Shown here: positions 56,196 through 64,000 of the stretch, in pieces
How positions within the stretch are numbered: position 1 is the stretch's first letter
How the letters are laid out: each line of letters begins with the position of its first letter
Source: Avena insularis
Taxonomy: Eukaryota > Streptophyta > Magnoliopsida > Poales > Poaceae
Direction of reading: 5' to 3'
NCBI GenBank assembly: GCA_023614405.1
Contig: CM042684.1
Coordinates: 537,648,682 to 537,712,681, forward strand
DNA length: 64,000 nt
Made by a program: the position numbers and the translations under genes
The notes under the pieces: model-generated
Told to the model about the DNA's origin: nothing
Database searches by the model: none
What the model saw: only the letters and a program-made list of their open reading frames with translations

Positions 56196-56379
56196 GTTCT
56201 AGATACAAGTAATCATCATATTATTATACACAATAATCACTTGTATGTTGCACCGAACAATTACACAAACAACTTGCACTGGGTGTGGAGTCCATTTAGT
56301 TAAATGATGTCCATACTGTACCAGATACTCAGATGTTAGTGGGTCAGCGTCCTACTGTTCAGGGACCTGATATTCATAG
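56196..56379. other. Short unclassified link between LINE-1 and C3
   Basis: About 180 bp with no motif. The last 60 bp (ACTGTTCAGGGACCTGATAT) stay in frame with the first conserved island of C3 and may be the part of the module that C2 has lost. Confidence 0.3.
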
Positions 56380-58980
56380 TTTATGCGATGAAGTTCTATC
56401 TCATCTTATGTGAATTGAACCCTCTGAAGGACTACACCAGTTATCCTGTTGATATCTCTAGCAATGCCAAGTCTCTGAAGGGATACACCAGTACTCCTTT
56501 GATATATCTAGCTGTCCCAGGTCTGTTGCATAGCGTGCTAGTCTTCTATCAAAGGAGGAACATAAGAAAAGGTACTAGTTTAGGTTGTCCATAATCTTTC
56601 AGCTATTGTCAAAAGAACTCTTGCTCTTTCTATGAAATCATCTCATGTGTCTCCTAAACTTGCCGCAAGGTTGAATTTGCTGATGGACTGCTTGGATAAG
56701 AATGAAGTTTTCATGAAGCACAAAGGCCATTGTTTCTCCCTTACTGGCCTCGTTGCCAAATTAACCATTCCAGAGACGGTCAAAACTATTACGGGTGAAG
56801 GTTCATTCTATACGAATGCTCAACATATGAATTTATCTCATCATTTCATATTTTGTTACCAAATTTACCACATAACAATAGTGTACATATTTTATAGAAT
56901 TGTAACATTTTAAACTGGAAATTCATTTGCACAAAGCTTACCATTGAAAATTTATACATTTTGTTAATTAAGCCGTTGAACAGGGAAAATAAATGGCTAA
57001 CAAAAAAATAAATATTAAATTGTGTCACATTCATAATGTTAGAAATATGCCTATGTTGAATATTTGTAGTATCCTTAAATATCATAACACATAGAACTCC
57101 AATGCTAACAGAGTTTTCTAGAGTGCGTGATTTTTGATCAACATGAAGAGTTATATATTATTATTGCTACTAACATGAGGTACATGCATTTATATGAAGA
57201 CATAAAAGATGAGGAATTCCTGTTTACTATGAGGACACAAAAAATAAAAAACAACTATGTTGACTCATTGTGCCTTAACTTTTGTTATTATACAAAATAG
57301 TCCTTTCGTTGTAATTCTTCAGATGAAGATCTGCAATAGGGTAGTCGTAATTGTCTCATTTTGCATTGTTTCTAATGCTCCTGGTTAATTAATACCGTGG
57401 ATAGAACCACGAGGCACCTTCGATTAGGCTACTTGGTCTTTGGTTGTTCATGCATGTTGCCGGTGGTGTGTGTCGATGTCGGGGGATTCGTGTACAAGCA
57501 TATACATCCGCTGTGGGTAGCATGGCCTTTACTCAATCCATGCTGGCCTCACCGGTCTTGAACAACGTCGAAGTGGTTGTAGTCAAGGTAGCATCTATGA
57601 TTGCGCTTGGCTAGAATTGTCGTGATGATTTTGTAGTTCCGGAGAAAGTGTGAGAGGTACGCAAACATGGTCAATGGACTTGGGTCAAGATGCTGCATCC
57701 GAGCATCAATGGAGTTAAGTAGCACACATGCATCAATAGACATTCTCACATAGTACAAGATCTATAATTATAGCATGCGTGCTAGATCGCGTGCGCCTCT
57801 CTACCGTTAAAATGTGTTGATTTGCGTTTTATCTTACATAGTTTTTTTAAGTTTCATCATGTGAAAACGCTGGAAGCAGCTTTCCGTTGGGTGACCCTAT
57901 CATTTTCTTCACTGCAAACGTTTAATTTCGTTTATTCATGTGTGTTTTCTTCTTCCCTAAACAGATTATGATCTGCCCACTGTGTCGCTATTATGTAAGT
58001 TATCCCACACGTTTTATTGTATTATAATATTGTTTATTTAACAAAACAATGCTAGCAGTTGCAGCCCTAGCTCTAGTGCAACAAAAGTTAATGCTTTCGG
58101 CGAAAAATAGCAGCATTTTTATTATATTTCATGCAAGGCATATATTCTTATATACAACAAAGAGTATTGATTCTTTATAAAATTAAGTACTTCCTCTGTC
58201 TCAAAATATAGATGTCGCAGATTTTTCCAAATTTAGATGAATCAAGACAGTATTTAGGATATAGATTCGTCAAAATTTTGACAAACCCAAGACATCTATT
58301 TTGAGAAGGAGGGAGTAGTGTTAGCAAGGAACTTAGAACTAATTATTACATGTCGTTGCTCAGTATGATGAAAAATGAATATGTCTCGAAGGGTTAAGTT
58401 ATGTGGCATTGTAGTTACTTTACATAAAGTAGAATTATAGCAACCAAATTATCTTGATGTCTACTCTCCTTAGATGATGATTATCCTCATGATCTATTCA
58501 TGGCAAGAGATTATCCTTAACTAGTTTCTATAAATATTTTTGTGAAGTTATTTATTTATTAGTATTTCCATGTCTCTCGTATTATTCGAGAATACTCGCT
58601 CCGTCTGTAAATAAGTATAGTTGTAGCTTTTGGCTAAGTCAAACTTTATTAAATTTGACCAGCCTTCCCAAGAAATAAGACGCCCTTGTTTTGCATATTT
58701 TCTCTAAATATATAAAGAAATGTTGGTACAAAATTAGCATCATTGGAAATTGTGTTTAAATACGAATTCAACGATACTAATTTTACACAATATAATTAAA
58801 TTTTAGTTGCTCTATATTTATTAGGTCAAACTTTACTTGTGAATGCGCGTGCGCCTTATTATTATTCCTTGAAACGAAGGTAGTATGTTACTACATGAAA
58901 TTGTTATATTATGAAACTAAATTTGAAAACAAATACAGTGTTACCAATTAGTTGTAAGTTTGACGTGGAGTTCCTTGCAG
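56380..58980 (+). repeat. Unknown duplicated module, copy C3
   Basis: The left part 56380-56820 matches C2 24988-25430. There an 860 bp deletion relative to C2 joins TACGAATGCT to CAACATATGAAT. The right part 56821-58980 matches C2 from 26291 and C1 from about 5088. The DDFVVPEKV-like end at about 57625-57652, the 30 nt exon-like piece flanked by CTAAACAG and GTAAGTT at about 57963-57992, and a Stowaway MITE are retained. C3 lacks the MULE, the Tourist and the inner Stowaway. It ends at TTCCTTGCAG, immediately before LINE-2. Confidence 0.7.
58190..58315. mobile_element. Stowaway-type MITE in C3
   Basis: It starts CTTCCTCTGTCTCAAAATAT and ends ATTTTGAGAAGGAGGGAG, with TA at 58188-58189 and 58316-58317. 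It sits at the same site as the outer MITE of C1 and the MITE of C2. Confidence 0.9.
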
Positions 58981-59109
58981 TGTTACATACAACCTTTTTT
59001 ATTACTTTATTCAGAATGTGTTCTTACATATTATTACATCATGGGTCACACAGAGTTGCAACATGAATCAGCCAAGTGAAAATGCAAGAAAACATGAAGT
59101 GACTTTTCA

Positions 59110-60131
59110 TCAGCATGTTAAGCGAAGATCAAAACGCCAGTTGCACTGACTGTATAAATGTCGTGCAACCGATTCCAGCTGGCTGCACCCAATATCCAGA
59201 GCGGGATGCTTTTCCGTTGGTTGTAGCAAGGACCACGTACGGATCCAATAGGTGGTCAGTGGAATAACCTGCATAAACAAGGAAGATTTCACACACTCAA
59301 AGATATAATCACTTCTCACATTCCACATTGCCCATAATATGGCGCACACACCAACACGGATCTGAACTTTATCATCCTTTCCAACTCCAGCCAACCAATT
59401 ACCAAACAAATTTGATTTTTTTGGAGGAGCTATGTTGAAAGCCATATGCACGATACGCCAGACTATTCTAGCAAAAGGGCAATCAAAAAATAGGTGTTGT
59501 ATTGTGTCTTCTTTGTCACAAAACAACACTTTTTCCTGCCTCGCCAACTTATTTTGACTAAATTATCTTTTGTAAGGATTACCTTTCTATGCAAGGACCA
59601 CATAAAAATCTTAATTTTTAGTGGAACTTTCATCTTCCAAATATATTTTCTTAGGAACCTTGTATGATCGTTGACTAGATCAAGGTAGAAAGATTTAACA
59701 GTGAATTTACCAGAAGATGTTAACTTCCAAACAAATTCATTAGGCTGATCAATAAGTTGGATATCCATCAAGTGGCTTACTAGATGAATCCATCTATTCC
59801 ATTTGTTTCAAGTTAGAGTCCTTCTAAAGGGAATATTAAGAGGATTATGTGACAAAACATTCGCAACAGTAACTTGTTTATGTTGTGCAATGCGATATAG
59901 GGAAGGATATTGTTGTGACAGGGACTCTTTGCCCAACCAATTATCTTCCCAAAACCGAGTGTTCAAACCATCACCAACTTTAAATGAACCTCTCTCAAAA
60001 AAATCATCTTTGACTTTCATGAGGCCTCTCCAAAAAGGAGAGTCAGTTGGTTTACTCGTGACTTGCGATAAGGTTGTCGAGTGGAGGTACTTATTTTGCA
60101 CTAGCTCATACCACACCCCTTGTCCATTCAA
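59110..60131 (-). pseudogene. LINE-2 ORF2 C-terminal (zf-RVT) part, broken
   Basis: Fragments at 60131-59808, 59771-59463 and 59547-59110 carry FWEDNWLGKESLSQQYPSLY, VWKLTSSGKFTVKSFYLDL and the zinc-binding-type FCDKEDTIQHLFFDCPFARI (Cys and His residues visible). The same order occurs in LINE-1. Frame changes lie near 59800 and 59500. Confidence 0.75.
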
Positions 60132-60618
60132 AAGCTTATAAAGCCACTTCCTTAGTAAGCATTTGTTTTTAAATCTAATACCTCAACGCTGAGTCCCCCC
60201 TATCTTTGGGTCTGCATATAATATTCCATTTAGTGAGTCTATATTTTTCTTGTGACCGTCACTTTGCCAAAAGAAATGAGATCTAAAGAAGTCTAACCTT
60301 TTTCTTCCCCCTTTGGGTATTTCAAAGAAAGACAACATGAACATCGGGAGACTAGTTAACACTCAGTTTATAAGAGTCAATCTATCACCGTAGGATAGGA
60401 GCTTACCTATCCAGCTAGATAGCTTTTTTGAATCTGTCCTCTACTGGTTTCCATTCTCCATTCTTTAATTTTCGATAATGGATTGGTATACCTAGATATT
60501 TGAAAGGCAATGTTCCTAATTCACACCCAAAAAGCTTTTTGTAATCGGCCTCCTCCTCCTTGGCTCTACCAAAGTAGAAGACTTTTCTCGTCTGAAAGTT
60601 AATTCTTAGCCCAGAGAG

Positions 60619-61577
60619 TTATTCAAAAATACAAAGAATGACTTTCATATTTAGAGCTTTCCCTATGTCATTCTTTAAAAATATAATTGTGTCATCATCA
60701 TATTGAGGTATGGAGACACCCACCTCAACTAGATGAGGAATTGCTATCATTATGGATAACATATCTGACATAATGTTAAAGAGAATAGGTGATAGAGGGT
60801 CTCCTTGTCTTAACCCTTTTTGTGTTTGAAAATAATGACCTATGTCATCGTTAACTTTGATACCCACACTTCCTCTACTAACAAAATCTTGTATCCATTT
60901 ACATCATGTTGGATCAAACCATTTCAGACGCATCACTTGCCGCAAAAAATACCATCGCACTTTATCGTATGCTTTTTTGAAATCTACTTTGAGAAGTACT
61001 CCATCCAATTTTTTGCTATGTAGTTCATGAATCGTTTCATGTAGAATCATAACCCCTTCTAAAATATGTGTACCCGACATGAAAGATGTTTGGGATGGTT
61101 GAATAACCTTATATGCGACCTCATTTACTCTATTAGTTCCCAATTTTGTAAAAAAATTGAAGCTCACATTTCACAGACATATTGGGAAAAATTGTTGTAT
61201 CTGTACAACATTTTCTTTCTTAGGTAATAAAATTATGGTTCCATAATTAAGGTGAAAAACTAGCAATTCCCCTTCCTGGAATTTCCCAAACATATTCTTT
61301 AGATCTCCTTTAATAATATTCTAGAAACACTGGTAGAATTCTCCCGGGAACGCATCTGGTCTCGGTGCTCTGCTAGTTTCCATTTGCCTCATGCCGGGAA
61401 AGCGGTAAGTATATTATTTTCTTTTTGAGAAATTTGAGGAATGTTAGCTGTTTGGGATTCTATTAAAGAGAAATTATTTTGAGCCTTTGCTCTGAATAAT
61501 TTTTTATAGTATTCTGTAATGTAGTTCTTCAGGTTCTGTTGACCCAAAACAGTACCTTCGTTTTGTTCTAATTGCAA
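60619..61577 (-). pseudogene. LINE-2 reverse transcriptase, broken and with altered catalytic motif
   Basis: The fragments (61577-61389, 61167-60904, 60867-60619) contain KLDGVLLKVDFKKAYDKVRW (motif A region), the GLRQGDPLSPILFNIMSDML block and the catalytic region QYDDDTIIF at about 60691-60702, where the usual YADD of plant LINEs reads YDDD. LINE-1 has YADD at the same place. A stop lies near 60900 and frames shift between fragments. The changed residue alone would probably weaken or abolish activity, but the enzyme is already broken. Confidence 0.75.
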
Positions 61578-62159
61578 GATTTTCTTCCATCTATGTTTAC
61601 CATTTGCTATAATATGAAAATATTTGGTATTGTTGTCCCCCTTTTGAACATGTCTACCTTTTGCATGTTGTCCCCATTTCGTCTCTTCATCCCGTCTAAG
61701 AGAAGCAAGTCTATATTAGCATCTCTCATGCTATCCCTTTCAGCTGGAGAAAGGGGATTTGTTTCAGCTTTGAGGTCCAATAGATCTATAATATTCGACA
61801 ACCTCTCTTTTTTATTTTCTATATTCACTACTTTTATTTCTATCCCAACCGCATAAGAAATTACACAAATGTCGTATCTTATTCTGCCATATTTCCATTG
61901 GTGTATCTCCTTTATGAACTGTCACCTATTCATTAGCTACCATTTGGAAAAAACCTTGTCTTAACCAAGATAGCTCAAAAGAAAAATGTTGCTTGTTACC
62001 TAAATTGGCGTGTTCCCTAGAATCTAGTAACAAATTTGTATGGTCTGAGCCTGCTCGAGTTAGAGCTCTTACACTAACAAGAGGGTATTTTTGTTCCAAG
62101 GAGACACTAGCTAACACTCTATCTAGCTTTTTATAAGTTGGAATTGCTTTTCTGTTTGC

Positions 62160-62352
62160 CTAAGTAAACTGTCTACCTGATGGAGCAATTTCTTTTAGAT
62201 CCAAGCTTTCAATAATAGCATTAAATATGAATGGCCATATGGTATTAAAGTTGTCATTGTTTTTCTCTTCTTGTCGTCTAATAATGTTGAAATCTCCACC
62301 TACTAATATGGGTAAAGGATCATCTTGGCATATGCGTACAACCATAAAAGGA
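62160..62352 (-). pseudogene. LINE-2 endonuclease C-terminal piece
   Basis: The frame includes LPILVGGDFNIIRRQEEKNN, which matches the GGDFN core of LINE apurinic-type endonucleases, followed by SLDLKEIAPSGRQFT. The endonuclease would nick the target DNA. The N-terminal part with the catalytic Asn and Glu is missing, so the element is truncated within this domain. Confidence 0.7.
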
Positions 62353-64000
62353 AGCTGGAAAAATACACACAGACTGAACGGACTAAGCTGTCTGGAAAGA
62401 ACTAACGAACACACCTGAGAAATGCATCTGTAGTTGTTTGCGTTGAGAGGAAACATTTCTCTTACGGGACATCGTGTTAGAGGATAGTTTCACCGACTAT
62501 TAATTTAATTTTCATCGTGTGCGATGTTATAGTTACGGTCTAAGGAAATCTAAGGAAACTTAGCATGTGAAATGTCCCACGAAATAGCCTGCCTGTGCCG
62601 CAAGCTAATAGTCAAAAATTTGTGGCGTCAGCGATCTTTCACACCACACATGGAAAGTGCCTCCGTGTGCTACAAGGGTGCTTTAATATGCCCGATCTAT
62701 ACCAGTGAATGATTCGAGAGCAACTGTAGTTCATAAAAATACATTCGCATAGAGCTACATTAACTGTAGCAAAATCGGGTATATGCTGATAAGTGCTATG
62801 TGGTGATCACACACACGCTTTTTCACGTTTTGTGGTGTGTGTTGAAATTTTATCGCACATGGTTAGGTGAACTGTATCATCTGTGTTAAATGAATTACCA
62901 CACACGTTTAGACACACACCAAACTGTGTGCGATGGATCTATGGAGAATTAGCAGGTGCTTCTACTTCTATTATCAGAACCATGCTAGAAGATGCAATCC
63001 TCCCGTCTATCTACTACGCCAAGTTTTATCCGGTTCCGGTGATGGAGGGCCAAGGATGGCAGGGCACCTTATTAGCCTTGTGTTAGTGTATATAGTCATC
63101 GCTTTTATTACTTTTGGATCTCTTTGTATTGGTGTTAATTAATATTTAATAGATCGGTGACATTTCTGAGAAAAAAAGCAATTGATAATTCATCATTTCT
63201 TTGAAAAATGTAGCACATCCAAAAACGGTAGCAGATTGCAGGCTAGTAACTATGTGCAATCTTCTGGAGTTCGCATAAGTCTGGAGCACCTTCTTAAACT
63301 TTGGTATTTTTATTACTTTTGGACAAGATAATTTTCATGGCGAGAATGAGGTTTCGGCAACAATTGCAAACACCTCTGGTAGAATTTGAGAATAAAGGCA
63401 AATTTCTAATTCAACTATTGATCTTGGTTAGGATGAATAACAGAGTTAATCCAAAAAAATCTGCCGACACGTTCAAGTAATTAAACATTTCACCAGTAGT
63501 AAACTAAATTTCTTGTTGTTACAACTTACAATTTTCACGGGTTCAAACGCACTTAATCCATAATATATTTGCAAGCAATCTATTCATCGTACATGGACCG
63601 TTCGTTCGTGCGTGATTTGGGGGATTTTAAATGACCTGATATGTACTAGTGAGATGAGATCCTCATCCACAACACACTATGGCGACGTGCAACTAATATA
63701 GTGCCACCAATAAGCTATTTTCTACTGGTGCACCCTGCCAGCCCTAGGTCCTCCAATGGATAAAACTCAAGAGGTTAAGAATTTAAGATTTGATTTTTTT
63801 TTGACAATCAATACTACGATATATTCATAGTAGCATATAGTATATGGTAGATATACATAGACTGTCTCCAGCGATTACAAAATAAAATCTAAAGAAAACT
63901 AGTAAAACACTGAGGTCTTCAAACTCTTTCTTCTGCTAAGACACCATCTTGAACTTTTCTGAAGGCGGTAAAAAACTGACAGACACCAAATCACAATCCG
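62353..64000. other. Unclassified end of the window
   Basis: At about 62510-62930 a TGTGCGAT/ATCGCACA motif recurs in both orientations with CACACACG-type repeats, which may be the subterminal part of a DNA transposon. At about 63789-63797 a T run precedes GACAATCAATACTACGATAT, which on the minus strand looks like a poly(A)-type retroposon end. No gene is seen. Confidence 0.35.

Larger units (their letters stand above)
58995..62352 (-). mobile_element. 5'-truncated LINE, decayed, LINE-2
   Basis: A minus-strand non-LTR retrotransposon related to LINE-1, with a T run at 58995-59000 as tail. The endonuclease end DPLPILVGGDFNIIRRQEE (about 62330-62270) is retained, so it is longer than LINE-1 at the 5' side. 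Frames break about ten times, many more lesions than in LINE-1. It begins just after C3 ends. Confidence 0.8.

Overview
The window looks like intergenic DNA from a large, repeat-rich grass genome, most likely Triticeae (wheat, barley, rye or Aegilops) or a close Pooideae relative. The reasons are the many short Stowaway-type MITEs with CTCCCTCCG/CGGAGGGAG ends and TA duplications, Ty1-copia elements of cereal type, CACTA ends with CCGGTTC or GCCGGCA subterminal repeats, PIF/Harbinger elements with GAGCATCTCC ends and degenerate LINEs. I see no intact host gene, no tRNA or rRNA gene and no CRISPR. Nothing I see is a convincing new biological system. What stands out is the layered record of insertions and duplications.

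Layout: 1-2602 is the 3' end of a Sirevirus-like copia element with its 3' LTR. 2603-3733 holds a degraded, unrecognised minus-strand coding-like tract. 3734-4870 is a promoter-like block (P1), followed by the first copy (C1, 5039-7790) of an unknown duplicated module. 8893-17240 is a structurally complete copia element with 1.65 kb LTRs, a GATGT target duplication, a methionine-tRNA primer site and a broken gag-pol. 17428-21200 is a decayed CACTA-like element holding a GC-rich gene-like piece, a copia fragment and one end of a second CACTA family. 21215-24950 holds two retroposon-like pieces and unclassified DNA. 24988-29534 is the longest copy (C2) of the unknown module, with a 587 bp MULE, MITEs and a Tourist element inserted. 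29535-34500 is AT-rich with nothing recognisable. 34529-37820 contains minus-strand exon-like pieces, a 550 bp tandem triplication and a (GA)19 microsatellite.

38581-41380 is mostly unclassified, with a possible Helitron start and a small fourth piece of the module. 41383-44600 is a 1.6 kb tandem duplication of a Harbinger-like element carrying an acidic reading frame. 44880-46460 is a minus-strand copia fragment abutting a plus-strand copia fragment (46461-51075). The latter is interrupted inside its RNase H by a 2391 bp PIF/Harbinger element with TAA target duplication. 51690-52050 is a piece of a second Harbinger accessory gene. 52130-52930 is a second promoter-like block (P2), and 56380-58980 the third module copy (C3). 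Two related 5'-truncated minus-strand LINEs occupy 53570-56195 and 58995-62352. The rest is unclassified apart from a poly(A)-type tail at about 63790.

The P1-C1 and P2-C3 pairs keep the same order and strand, so the window seems to contain a duplicated ancestral segment, all copies of which are now broken. MITE and MULE presence or absence between copies gives a relative order of events.
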